Source of the DNA: Paraburkholderia sp. BCC1884
GTDB lineage: Bacteria; Pseudomonadota; Gammaproteobacteria; Burkholderiales; Burkholderiaceae
Direction of reading: 5' to 3'
Assembly (NCBI RefSeq): GCF_900996225.1
Contig: NZ_CAAJGL010000068.1
Span: forward strand, 124,001-188,000
DNA: 64,000 nt
The notes beneath the pieces were generated by a model, which saw nothing but the letters and a program-made list of their open reading frames with translations, searched no databases and was not told the origin of the DNA. A program made the translations under genes and the position numbers. Shown here one piece after another: positions 52,585 through 60,582 of the stretch (positions are counted from its first letter, which is position 1; each line of letters begins with the position of its first letter).

Positions 52585-52955
52585 CGCGGGCACACGGCTT
52601 TATCGACTTCATACAGATCGGAGTCGGGGTAAATGACCGCGATATCGGAAGGGGCGTAGCCGGTGGAATCGACCACTTTGCCGTTCAGGGCAGCAGTAGA
52701 CGAGAGCAGCCTGGCCGTATCGTTGGCGCAGTCCAGGTCGTACCGGCCCAGCATCACGTCGTATGTTGCGGCACCCACAGTTCGCGGCTTGGCGAAAGAC
52801 TGTCGCGTCCACGCCAGCACATGCGACCCTTGGTGTTTGAGCATGGTCTGTTCAACTTCGATCATGCTGTCGGAGTCGCGCGAAACGGTTTTCCAGTCTG
52901 CGGCTTGCGCAGAAGCGGCGGCCCCCAGCAACGCAAGCGCGATTAGTTTTTTCAT
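52581..52955 (-). CDS. Periplasmic surface-adhesin-E-like protein
   Basis: 124 residues from ATG 52955 with GGGGGAA upstream. Signal peptide MKKLIALALLGAAASAQA, mature part ADWKTVSRDSDSMIEVEQTM, then WTRQSFAKPRTVGAATYDVM, the pattern of small secreted proteins related to surface-adhesin protein E. A cargo-type gene co-transcribed with the membrane protein at 51910. Confidence 0.65.
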   Translation of the reverse strand: MKKLIALALLGAAASAQAADWKTVSRDSDSMIEVEQTMLKHQGSHVLAWTRQSFAKPRTVGAATYDVMLGRYDLDCANDTARLLSSTAALNGKVVDSTGYAPSDIAVIYPDSDLYEVDKAVCPR

Positions 52956-53145
52956 TGATTCCCCCGGATGGTCTTTTTTTGGTTCCCGCGAGGATAGCGC
53001 GAGGCCGCCCCCGCGACAATCCTCAGACCGCAGCCCGCGAAGCCAGCGGGTAATCCCCGATGCGCCATGCATGTCCTGGTGTCGTTAGCCCGTCATGGAT
53101 ACGACTGTCCGGGCGGACAGCGAAATAAACAATGCGGGGCGGGAA

Positions 53146-53499
53146 ATGAGAGAGCTTATTGTCTTGGGAGTGCTGGCTGGTCTACTTGCTGGGTGTACTA
53201 CCGAAGCACAACGGGAGGCCCAGGAGGACCGGCGCACTTTCCTGGAGTGCAAGAAAGCGAACCCGACCAACTGGGGTGACAAGTGCAACGGCGAAATGAA
53301 CATGTACTACACCACCGCCAGCGCCGCACAGGCTGACTCTGCCCACCGTGCCCAGACTGCGAACGCGATTGCCTCTGGTCTTCTGGCGGGTGCAGCCGCC
53401 GCAGCAGCGGGAGCGGCAGCATACGAGGCGAGCCGTCCCGTCTATGTTCAGCCGGTCTATGTTCAACCGGTGGTGATCTGTCGGTGGAATTGTTGGTGA
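53146..53499 (+). CDS. Small lipoprotein
   Basis: 117 residues from ATG 53146; lipobox LLAGC in MRELIVLGVLAGLLAGCTTE. The mature part has ECKKANPTNWGDKCNGEM, an Ala-rich segment and repeated PVYVQPVYVQPV. Divergent from the adhesin-E-like gene. Function unknown; could be a lysis spanin-like or cargo lipoprotein. Confidence 0.6.
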   Translation: MRELIVLGVLAGLLAGCTTEAQREAQEDRRTFLECKKANPTNWGDKCNGEMNMYYTTASAAQADSAHRAQTANAIASGLLAGAAAAAAGAAAYEASRPVYVQPVYVQPVVICRWNCW

Positions 53500-53596
53500 T
53501 GCCTCACGGCGGAAGTCCCGCCAATTGCAGGCGGCTTTATAATCGGTGTCGCTCGCATGCGTGGAGCGCACGGAAAACTAAAAGAATGGACCGGTC

Positions 53597-53902
53597 ATGC
53601 TTATCAAATGTGGGGAATGCGGATCGAGCGTCAGCGATCAAGCTGCAAGCTGTCCTAAGTGCGGCTTTCCGCTAAGACGGGTTCGAGCCGCGACGATCGT
53701 ACAGGCAAGCCCGGAAGTCCAGACCATCGAGCAGACGGGGAAATCCTATAAGGCACTCAAGGTAGCCTTTTGGGTAATCATTTTATTTGTTTGTCCGATT
53801 CTATTTTTTAATGGTTTTATCGGCTCGGGAATTCTCGTTTTGATTTTAGCCGTGATCGGTGAAATTTTTATAAATATTGGAATTTGGTGGGATCACGGCT
53901 GA
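53597..53902 (+). CDS. Zinc-ribbon membrane protein
   Basis: 101 residues: N-terminal zinc ribbon MLIKCGECGSSVSDQAASCP, KCGFPL, then two hydrophobic segments (AFWVIILFVCPILFFNGF and SGILVLILAVIGEIFI). Codon use is AT-richer than its neighbours. Unknown function; its 3' flank holds one element-wide palindrome. Confidence 0.6.
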   Translation: MLIKCGECGSSVSDQAASCPKCGFPLRRVRAATIVQASPEVQTIEQTGKSYKALKVAFWVIILFVCPILFFNGFIGSGILVLILAVIGEIFINIGIWWDHG

Positions 53903-53916
53903 CCCCTAGCCGTTAA

Positions 53917-53932
53917 TTGCAATCAATTGCAA
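53917..53932. repeat. Element-wide palindrome, copy 8
   Basis: TTGCAATCAATTGCAA (consensus). It forms the last codons and stop of zinc-finger gene 3 on the minus strand. Confidence 0.85.
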
Positions 53933-54186
53933 TTGGCCGCCTTCTTTCGGAGTCGGTACTGTACTCGTTGGTAGGCGTTAATTTCGTCCCGGTGAGCTTC
54001 GCGGTACGTTCTGTAAGTCTCCCTTATCCTCTCGGGGTGAGCTTCTCGGTACTGGCGGGCCCGTTCGTTAGCGCATACCTTGCAAACGCTGCGGAAGCCG
54101 CCCCGATGCCGGTGGAAGTCCTGTTCCCTGAGCTTTATCCCACCGCAGTCGGTGCAGCGTTTGAATTTCTGGATTGTCACACCCAT
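53923..54186 (-). CDS. Zinc-finger protein 3
   Basis: 87 residues; AGGAGGTGA upstream is a near-perfect ribosome-binding site. FKRCTDCGGIKLREQDFHRH, then RSVCKVCANERARQYREAHP and a very basic helical tail. Same two-CxxC layout as the proteins at 49704 and 50077. Last gene of the AlpA-like operon. Confidence 0.65.
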   Translation of the reverse strand: MGVTIQKFKRCTDCGGIKLREQDFHRHRGGFRSVCKVCANERARQYREAHPERIRETYRTYREAHRDEINAYQRVQYRLRKKAANCN

Positions 54187-54196
54187 GGCTCACCTC

Positions 54197-54295
54197 CTAA
54201 ATCTTGCCGAGGGTGAGCGCCACCAGCGTGACCAGTACGGCCACCACCTCGACGGATAAGAGGCATGCGAAATACCATTTTTCGTAGGCGTTCAT
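54197..54295 (-). CDS. 32-residue single-span membrane peptide
   Basis: The ATG at 54295 overlaps the stop of the AlpA-like gene (ATGA), with GGGGAG upstream. MNAYEKWYFACLLSVEVVAV, then LVTLVALTLGKI: one transmembrane helix with a short charged start. Very small; supported by coupling and ribosome-binding site. Could be a holin-like or toxin-like peptide, or a modulator of the adjacent proteins. Confidence 0.5.
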   Translation of the reverse strand: MNAYEKWYFACLLSVEVVAVLVTLVALTLGKI

Positions 54296-54624
54296 GACTT
54301 GCTCCCCAGCTTCACAGCCTTGATGGTTTGCGTAAGCCAGAAGGCGCGCTTCTGGTCGTAACCATCGGGAGCGGGGTAGCGCCCAGCCTTGCGGCCTTCG
54401 TAGAACGTGGTTTTGGAAATCTTGAGTTGTTCCCACACGTCCCGCGTATAGAGACGGTCGTCCGGCTTGTTCAGATCGATGGGGGGGCGTGGCAGGCGCG
54501 TGCGCGTTTTCTTCGCGACCGCTGGTGCATCGGCAGGCGCGACCGGATTGCAATCAGTTGCAACCGGCGAACCCTCGGGGGATTTGTCTGACGATTTATG
54601 CTGCACTGCAATAGAAATGCTCAT
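54292..54624 (-). CDS. AlpA-like winged-helix regulator/excisionase
   Basis: 110 residues from ATG 54624 (GGAGG). After a disordered, Pro-rich N-terminus comes a MerR/AlpA-type HTH: RLYTRDVWEQLKISKTTFYE then GRKAGRYPAPDGYDQKRAFW. AlpA-like proteins activate integrase or excision in P4-type elements. Lies 101 bp from the integrase gene with its own promoter and an 18-bp perfect palindrome overlapping the -10. One element-wide palindrome lies within its coding sequence. Confidence 0.75.
   Translation of the reverse strand: MSISIAVQHKSSDKSPEGSPVATDCNPVAPADAPAVAKKTRTRLPRPPIDLNKPDDRLYTRDVWEQLKISKTTFYEGRKAGRYPAPDGYDQKRAFWLTQTIKAVKLGSKS
54548..54563. repeat. Element-wide palindrome, copy 9 (in coding sequence)
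   Basis: TTGCAATCAGTTGCAA, one change from consensus; inside the AlpA-like gene. Confidence 0.8.
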
Positions 54625-54677
54625 AGCCCCTCCTTCCGGGGATAGTCGCACTCCATTGCAGGTTGAAATTGATAGAA

Positions 54678-54714
54678 CCGATCTAATTAGATCGGAACAG
54701 TTCTAATTCGTCAA
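54678..54714 (-). promoter_or_regulatory. AlpA-like gene promoter with 18-bp palindromic operator
   Basis: Minus-strand TTGACG (54709-54714), 17-bp spacer, TCTAAT (54686-54691). The perfect palindrome CCGATCTAATTAGATCGG (54678-54695) covers the -10, as expected for a repressor-controlled switch. Confidence 0.7.
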
Positions 54715-54724
54715 GGGTGTCATT

Positions 54725-55975
54725 TCACGGCATCAACACGGCCAGCTTCTCCCCGAGCGCTCGCCACGCGGCGGCCTGTTCCTCCACCTTCACGGCCCGC
54801 TGATACGTGCGCCGCACCTTGTTGCGTTCGGTGTGGTTCAGGCACTTGTCGATCACGTCGGGGCCCACCCCGAGATCACCCATGAGCGTGGCCGCCGTCC
54901 TTCGAAGATCGTGAGGGGTCCACCGCTCGCCCCCGACCTCCAGCGCGTGCGGATAGTTGAGGCTGCGGCCTGCCGTCTTGCGTTCGTAGAAGCCGCATTG
55001 GCGGTCAGCTACCGCGTTGACCAGCGCCTTGTTATGAACGTGCTGGGCCGGGTCTGCCTGGTCTGGCATGACCCAGGGCGATCCACCGGCGATGGCCAGA
55101 AGCCGCTCGATGTGTGGAAGCACCCAGTCATTCAGGTGGATCAGGTGGGGCTTGCCATTTTTGGAGTTGGCAGCAGGGATAAACCATGTGCGCGCCTCGA
55201 TACTGATATCCGTTCGGCGGGCCCGCAGCAGTTCGTTTGACCGCGCAGCGGTGCCGAGCAGAGCCCGCAACGCCGTGCGCGTCGCATCCTGCAAACCCGC
55301 GCTTTCAAGGGCGTGATGAAGTGCGCGGAGTTCGTCATCCACCAGAACCCGCTCCCCTTCACCATCGGCTCCCCCGACGTCCTTCCGCGTGATGCCGACC
55401 AGGGGGTTAGTGGGTACTAACTCACGTTTGACACCCCACTCATACATGGACGACAGATACCCCGCCAGTTTGTTCGCCAGCGAACGTGTCCGGGATTTGG
55501 TACTATCGAGTTGTTCTAGGTATTTACCCTTAGTGATGTTTGCGGCAGCTAGTTTGCCAAAGACTGGAAAAATGTCCTTCTCCATCGCCCGCAAGGGTTC
55601 CGCGCCTTCGTCTTTCCGGCTCGCCAGTTCGGCGTCCTTCCAGAGATTGAACAGATCGCGCACGGTCAACACGTTGGCCTTGGCTTGCTCTGCCAGTCGC
55701 GTGGCCGCGCGTTCATCGATTGGGTCACGACCGGCACGCACCAGCTTGGCGGCTTCGTCCCGAGCTTCGCGGATATCCGCCAGCGACCGGCTAGGCCAGC
55801 TACCGCACCCGAAGTCACGCGTTTTAGCGCCGACGCGGAAGCGATACGAGAACGATACGGACACGCCCTTGGCGGTTTTGGTGACCTTGCCCCACAGGCC
55901 CTGGTCGTCGCGGACGATTGAGCCAGCGTCAAAGTCAGTGAGGGCTTGCAACGTTTTTATGTGTAGCTTGGGCAT
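54725..55975 (-). CDS. int: Tyrosine integrase, P4/DUF4102 type
   Basis: 416 residues from ATG 55975 (GGAG eight bases upstream; a GTG at 55984 is less likely). N-terminal DUF4102-like arm-binding domain (GVSVSFSYRFRVGAKTRDFG, LADIREARDEAAKLVRAGRD), core-binding domain, and catalytic residues intact: Arg in LLGTAARSNELLRAR, HDLRRTAATLM, LNH, and Tyr in KVRRTYQRA. It reads away from attR; the arm repeat lies 18 bp upstream of its start. It catalyses insertion at the thioesterase gene start. Confidence 0.93.
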   Translation of the reverse strand: MPKLHIKTLQALTDFDAGSIVRDDQGLWGKVTKTAKGVSVSFSYRFRVGAKTRDFGCGSWPSRSLADIREARDEAAKLVRAGRDPIDERAATRLAEQAKANVLTVRDLFNLWKDAELASRKDEGAEPLRAMEKDIFPVFGKLAAANITKGKYLEQLDSTKSRTRSLANKLAGYLSSMYEWGVKRELVPTNPLVGITRKDVGGADGEGERVLVDDELRALHHALESAGLQDATRTALRALLGTAARSNELLRARRTDISIEARTWFIPAANSKNGKPHLIHLNDWVLPHIERLLAIAGGSPWVMPDQADPAQHVHNKALVNAVADRQCGFYERKTAGRSLNYPHALEVGGERWTPHDLRRTAATLMGDLGVGPDVIDKCLNHTERNKVRRTYQRAVKVEEQAAAWRALGEKLAVLMP

Positions 55976-55992
55976 GACGAACACTCCATTCT

Positions 55993-56015
55993 CTACCCCA
56001 ACACCTACCCCAACA
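55993..56015 (+). repeat. Arm-type repeat, right copy
   Basis: The same 23 bp (two CTACCCCAACA units) as 38338-38360, 121 bp inside the right att core and in the int leader. An AGATCCGTTT tandem follows near 56033-56052. Confidence 0.6.
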
Positions 56016-56136
56016 AATAGGCCAGTCTGAATAGATCCGTTTAGATCCGTTTAGACCTGCCAAAAGCCGGAAAGCCTTGCTAGTTAAGGGTTTGAGGCTG
56101 ATAAATTGAACCAGACAGACCAGTATAGGATCAATA

Positions 56137-56158
56137 ATGAATTTCCATACCAGAAAGT
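56137..56158 (+). other. attR core (22-bp direct repeat)
   Basis: Identical to 38227-38248; forms the start of the intact thioesterase gene. Confidence 0.88.
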
Positions 56159-56616
56159 GGGTCAAGCCCGAAGATCTCAACCCGAACGGCACGCTGTTCG
56201 GCGGCAGCCTGTTGCGCTGGATCGACGAGGAAGCGGCCATCTACGCGATCTGCCAGATGGACAATCAGCGCGTCGTGACCAAGTTCATGTCGGAGATCAA
56301 TTTCGTCAGTTCGGCCCGTCAGGGCGACATCATCGAACTCGGCATGACCGCCACCCACTTTGGGCGCACCTCGATTACGCTGCGTTGCGAAGTGCGTAAC
56401 AAGATCACGCGCAAGAGCATTCTGACGGTCGAAAAGATGGTGTTCGTCAACCTCAACGAGAACGGCGAGCCGGCGCCTCATGGCCGCACGAAAATCCGTT
56501 ACGCGGATGAGGCGTTTGCCCGTTATCGCGAAGATTCGCGACCGGTGCCGCAAGGTGCGGTTGCCGTCGAGGAAGAGATGGCGGTGACGCGCGGTGAGGT
56601 GGAAAGCCTGCATTGA
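56137..56616 (+). CDS. Hotdog-fold acyl-CoA thioesterase (YciA-like)
   Basis: 159 residues. Hotdog thioesterase pattern: LNPNGTLFGGSLLRWIDEEA, VTKFMSEINFVSSARQGDII, then RTSITLRCEVRNKITRKSIL. The element rebuilt its first codons exactly, so the protein is unchanged, but the upstream DNA is now element sequence with AGGA as ribosome-binding site and no strong promoter visible. Its native promoter is stranded at 38122-38158. A weak sigma-70-like pair may exist in the element end. Confidence 0.9.
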   Translation: MNFHTRKWVKPEDLNPNGTLFGGSLLRWIDEEAAIYAICQMDNQRVVTKFMSEINFVSSARQGDIIELGMTATHFGRTSITLRCEVRNKITRKSILTVEKMVFVNLNENGEPAPHGRTKIRYADEAFARYREDSRPVPQGAVAVEEEMAVTRGEVESLH

Positions 56617-56762
56617 GCCGGTGAACCGGCTCGTGGCTTACCGGGCATGCGCCGCGCGCGCCGGAGCGCTTGTTGTCCCCAGCTTTCTGGTTTTTCCCCG
56701 CCTTCACATAAGGGGCGCCCGTTCTGGGCGCCCACGGCGCATCGCGCGCCTTTCCCCAATGT

Positions 56763-57752
56763 TTATTGCGTGGCCGGAGCCGGTTGAGGCGTCGTCGCGG
56801 GTGTGCCCGACGCAGCAGCCGGTGCGGCAGGCGTTGCGACCGGCGCAGCCGGCGGCGTGCCCGCAGCGCCGCTTGCCGGAGCGTCGCCCGGATCGCTGTA
56901 GTTCGGTACACCCGCCGGTGCGCCGGTTGCCGCGCCGGAGGCTGCATTCGGTGCTTGTGCGGCATCGCCCGGGTCGGCGTAATTCGGTAGACCCGCCGCC
57001 GGAGCACCCGCCGCGGGAGCCCCCGCTGCGCCGGAATCGCTCTGGTCGTCGTAGTCCGGCAACGGCGCCGCGCCTTCGCTCGTGCCGCGTAGACGCGCCT
57101 TGCGTTGCTGCGTGTAGGCGTCGCGCACGAACGAGTATTTGTCGAGCGCAGCTTGCTGCAGCAAGTCCGTCGCGCCCAGCAGATCCGAGCGCACGCTGAC
57201 GAATTGCAGAAGGTAAAGCGGATTACGCACCGCCGGTTCCATGTAGTTCAGCGGGTTGAACTTCACATCGACGATGAGGCCCATGCTGTCGCGCACCGTG
57301 CTCGGCCCGAACAGCGGCAACACGAGATACGGACCCGACGGGACGCCCCAGTGGCCGAGCGTCAGCCCGAAATCCTGGTGATGCTTGGGCAGACCAGCCG
57401 GCGTCGCCCAGTCGAGCAGACCACCCAGCCCGAAGGTCGAATTGAAGGCGAAGCGCACGAGATCTTCTGTCGCGTCGGTGATCTTCAATTGCAGCAGGGC
57501 GTTTGCGGCATTGCTCAGATCGCCAAGATTGGAGAAGAAGTTGCTCACGGCGGTGCGCAGCGGCTGCGGCGTCACCTTCTGATAACCCTTCGCCACCGGC
57601 ACGGCGACGTAACGATCCAGGCCGTCGTTGAAATTGAAGACGACCCGGTTCACCGGTTCGAACGGGTCACCCGGCTTGCGGTCGGGACCGGTCGCGCAAC
57701 CGGAGATGAGGCCGGTAGCGGCGAGCGCCAGCACGGTGTTATGCAGCTTCAT
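56763..57752 (-). CDS. mlaA: MlaA/VacJ-type lipoprotein
   Basis: 329 residues from ATG 57752 (AGGA). Lipobox LISGC in MKLHNTVLALAATGLISGCA. Core motifs DPFEPVNRVVFNFNDGLDRY, then GVPSGPYLVLPLFGPSTVRD, are diagnostic of MlaA, the outer-membrane lipid-transport lipoprotein. After residue ~235 there is an unusual Pro/Ala/Gly tail with three PxYxDxxD repeats. Located beside hpnN, so it probably serves hopanoid or phospholipid transport here. Confidence 0.9.
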   Translation of the reverse strand: MKLHNTVLALAATGLISGCATGPDRKPGDPFEPVNRVVFNFNDGLDRYVAVPVAKGYQKVTPQPLRTAVSNFFSNLGDLSNAANALLQLKITDATEDLVRFAFNSTFGLGGLLDWATPAGLPKHHQDFGLTLGHWGVPSGPYLVLPLFGPSTVRDSMGLIVDVKFNPLNYMEPAVRNPLYLLQFVSVRSDLLGATDLLQQAALDKYSFVRDAYTQQRKARLRGTSEGAAPLPDYDDQSDSGAAGAPAAGAPAAGLPNYADPGDAAQAPNAASGAATGAPAGVPNYSDPGDAPASGAAGTPPAAPVATPAAPAAASGTPATTPQPAPATQ

Positions 57753-57754
57753 GC

Positions 57755-60370
57755 TTAGATTCCTTTGTGCTTCGCGCGACGTGGGCGCGGCTTGCCCATC
57801 AGCACGGGCTGGAACACCACCGCGCCGATCAGGGTGCATAACAACGAAAGCGCCAGCAGGCGTCCCATACTCGACGTGCCGGGATGATGCGAAAGCCAGA
57901 GACTGCCGAACGCGGTGGCCGTGGTTGCCGCACTGAACAGCACGGCGTGCGTCAGGCTCGACTGCAACAAACCTGTCTGACCATTACGCCAGGCCATCAC
58001 GAAGTAGATCTTGAACGCGACGCCGACGCCGAGCATCAGCGGCAATGCGATGATATTCGCAAAGTTGAGCGACATGCCGAACACCACGCACAACTCCAGC
58101 GTGACCAGCGCCGACACGAGCAGCGGCACGATCGTGCGCAGCACGTCGCCGATGCGCCGCAGCGCGATCCACAGCAGGATCGCAATCGACAGCAGCGCAT
58201 AACCGGCCGCCTGCAGGAACGCCTTGATGATGGTGTCGGCCGAATTGAGGATCGAGATCGGGCCGCCGATCGCGTTCGGCTCGGCCTTCTTCACCGCGCG
58301 CACGAAGCGGGCGAGCATGGCGTCGTCGTTCGGATCGGTGCCGGGTTTCACCTTCGGCGCAATGTCGACGAGTGCGCGGCCGTCTTTCGACAACCAGGCG
58401 CTGGAGATTTCCTTCGGCAGATTCTCGCGCGTGATCGCGGTGGGTTGCAGGAGATCGGCCAGCTGCGCGAGCGCGATGCGCAACGTGTCGGACATCGCGG
58501 TTTCGGCGCGGTCGCGCGTGGCGGCGTCGGCGGCCGCGAGCTTTTGCAGCGTGTCCGATAGATGCTTGGCTTCGGCGGCGCCGGGGCCGGGGTGATCGTC
58601 GGCGGCGAGCGAGAGCTGGTTCGACGCGCGCTTGAGCGCGGCCACGCGGATCGCGTCGGTGGCCGGCGGCGAGGGCTGCTGCTGGAGCGCGGGCAGGAGT
58701 TGCTGGGCAGCGCTCGCGATCAGCATCATCTTCGGTTGCTGATCGGCGGGAACGAAGGTGTCGAGCGTGGTCACCCGACCCACTTCCGGCAGCGCGCGCA
58801 GGTGTGCGGCTTTCTGGTCGGCGTCGGCGAGCGAGGCCGCCAGCACGTGCACGTTATTGACCGCGTTTTCCGGCGAGTCCTTCAGCGACAGCAGCGTGGC
58901 CATCGACTCCGTATGCGGGTCTTTCAGGTGCAACGGGTTGAAGTCGAAGTGCAGACGCGTGAGCAGCGGCGTCGCGCCGAGCACGAGGACCAGCGTGCCG
59001 ATCAATACCGGCTTGCGGTGACGATCGAGGAAGTCGTCGACGGGTGCGAGCTGCGGGAAACCCGGCGAAGCCGCTTCGCCCGGCGGATTGAAAATCTTCA
59101 GCAGCGCCGGCAGCAAGGTCATGTTGGTCAGATACGCGACGAACATGCCGACGCCGGCGATCTCACCCAGTTCCGACACACCGCGGTAGGCCGTCGGCAG
59201 GAACGAGAAGAAGCTGAGCGCGACCGCGATCGCGGCGAGCGTCAACGGCACGCCGATACTGTGCGCGGTGTGGGCGAGGGCGGCGGACAGGCGATCGTCG
59301 CGATTGCGTTCCTCACGATACTTGACCCCGAACTGCACGCCGAAATCGACGCCGAGCCCGACGAACAACACCATGAAGGCGACCGAAATCATGTTGAGCG
59401 CGCCCACCAGCAGCAGGCCGAGCGCCGCCGTGATGGCAAGCCCCACGAACAGCGTGATGAAGACCGCGGCGATCATGCGGCCGGAGCGCAGCGCGAGCCA
59501 CAGAATGATCAACACGACAATGAAAGTGCCGATGCCGTTGAGCACCGCGCCGTCCTTGACCGACGCGAATTCTTCGTCCGCGAGCGGCTGCTCGCCGGTC
59601 AGATGGACAGTCGCGCCATAGCGCGAGTCCAGATGCAGGGTGGCGGCGGTGTTGCGAATCGCGCTCGAAGCGCTTGCGCCCGGCTCCAGCGCGTCGTAGT
59701 CCACCACTGGTTGCACGACGACGAAGGCGCGCGCGGGATGGGTGTCGGCACTCTTGTCGACCAGCGCGCGCCACGAGAACGCGGCCTGTTTGCCGGCCAA
59801 CACCTGGTCCAGCGTGGTGGCGCTTTGCGATAGCAGGTGACTCATGTCGGCGAGCTTCACCTGACCGAGTTGCAGCGGCAACAGCAGGCTCGTGGTGAGC
59901 GTGCCGGCGAGGCCGGTCAGGCTCGGATCGTGCGCGAGCGCATTGACGAGCGGGCGAGACTGGACAAGTTGCGACGTGGTGGACATGACCTCGTCGGTCG
60001 ACGGAAACAGCAGGCCGTTGTGTTCGAAGAACGGACCGCCAGCCGGTTGCGAAACAGCGACGAATTCTTTCGAGTCGGCCTTCAGCGCAGCGGTGAGGGC
60101 GTTCGCGGCGGCGTCGGCGAATTCCGGGGCGTGCGCTTCGACCACCACCAGCACGGTGTCGCCGCGGTCCGGAAAAGCCTGGTCCATGGCATTGGAGAGC
60201 GCGGTCCACTTCTTATCGGTCTCGACGAGACGGCTGATGTCCGTGTTGATCTTGAAGTGATGGGCAACGTAGAAGCCGCTCAGGACGGCGAGCACGAGCG
60301 ACACGGCGATGATCCGTAGCGGATGACGCACCGAGTAGGCGACGAGACGGACAATAGATGACTTCAGCAT
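57755..60370 (-). CDS. hpnN: Hopanoid transporter, RND/MMPL family
   Basis: 871 residues from ATG 60370 ([20 protein letters not shown]). Two halves, each with one TM, a periplasmic domain and five to six TM segments: [40 protein letters not shown], then [20 protein letters not shown] in the C-terminal half. Moves hopanoids from the inner to the outer membrane. 2 bp upstream of mlaA in the same operon; divergent from hpnM. Confidence 0.93.
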   Translation of the reverse strand: MLKSSIVRLVAYSVRHPLRIIAVSLVLAVLSGFYVAHHFKINTDISRLVETDKKWTALSNAMDQAFPDRGDTVLVVVEAHAPEFADAAANALTAALKADSKEFVAVSQPAGGPFFEHNGLLFPSTDEVMSTTSQLVQSRPLVNALAHDPSLTGLAGTLTTSLLLPLQLGQVKLADMSHLLSQSATTLDQVLAGKQAAFSWRALVDKSADTHPARAFVVVQPVVDYDALEPGASASSAIRNTAATLHLDSRYGATVHLTGEQPLADEEFASVKDGAVLNGIGTFIVVLIILWLALRSGRMIAAVFITLFVGLAITAALGLLLVGALNMISVAFMVLFVGLGVDFGVQFGVKYREERNRDDRLSAALAHTAHSIGVPLTLAAIAVALSFFSFLPTAYRGVSELGEIAGVGMFVAYLTNMTLLPALLKIFNPPGEAASPGFPQLAPVDDFLDRHRKPVLIGTLVLVLGATPLLTRLHFDFNPLHLKDPHTESMATLLSLKDSPENAVNNVHVLAASLADADQKAAHLRALPEVGRVTTLDTFVPADQQPKMMLIASAAQQLLPALQQQPSPPATDAIRVAALKRASNQLSLAADDHPGPGAAEAKHLSDTLQKLAAADAATRDRAETAMSDTLRIALAQLADLLQPTAITRENLPKEISSAWLSKDGRALVDIAPKVKPGTDPNDDAMLARFVRAVKKAEPNAIGGPISILNSADTIIKAFLQAAGYALLSIAILLWIALRRIGDVLRTIVPLLVSALVTLELCVVFGMSLNFANIIALPLMLGVGVAFKIYFVMAWRNGQTGLLQSSLTHAVLFSAATTATAFGSLWLSHHPGTSSMGRLLALSLLCTLIGAVVFQPVLMGKPRPRRAKHKGI

Positions 60371-60582
60371 GTAGGCGAACGTGGCCTTATCACGAATGTT
60401 GTTTTTGACGAAAGTGCACAAGTATACAGAGCCGGAGCAATCCGGCTCGGGTTGGGTAGCAAAGACGACGCCTGGGCGCGTACATTGGGGCGGGAACGCA
60501 TTCTCGATATACTGGTCTATCCTGCTTACGCCCCGGGCTTACAGGTCCGCGGCGCTTACTTATTTCGGGTTTTGGCGAACGT

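Larger units (their letters stand above)
38227..56136. mobile_element. Integrated phage-like element of about 17.9 kb
   Basis: Bounded by 22-bp identical direct repeats (38227-38248 and 56137-56158) that contain the ATG and first seven codons of the thioesterase gene. Internal genes: tyrosine integrase beside the right end, AlpA-like regulator, RHH protein, replication protein, both terminase subunits, a tail-hub-like protein, a lytic transglycosylase fusion and many small unknowns. No capsid, portal, protease, tail-tube or holin gene is recognised. Base and codon use are less GC-biased than in the flanking hopanoid genes. A reduced prophage or phage satellite is the best description. Confidence 0.88.

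Noticed and set aside
58562..59833. 423-codon plus-strand frame within hpnN
   Set aside because: Arg/Glu/Gln-rich shadow of a membrane-protein gene.
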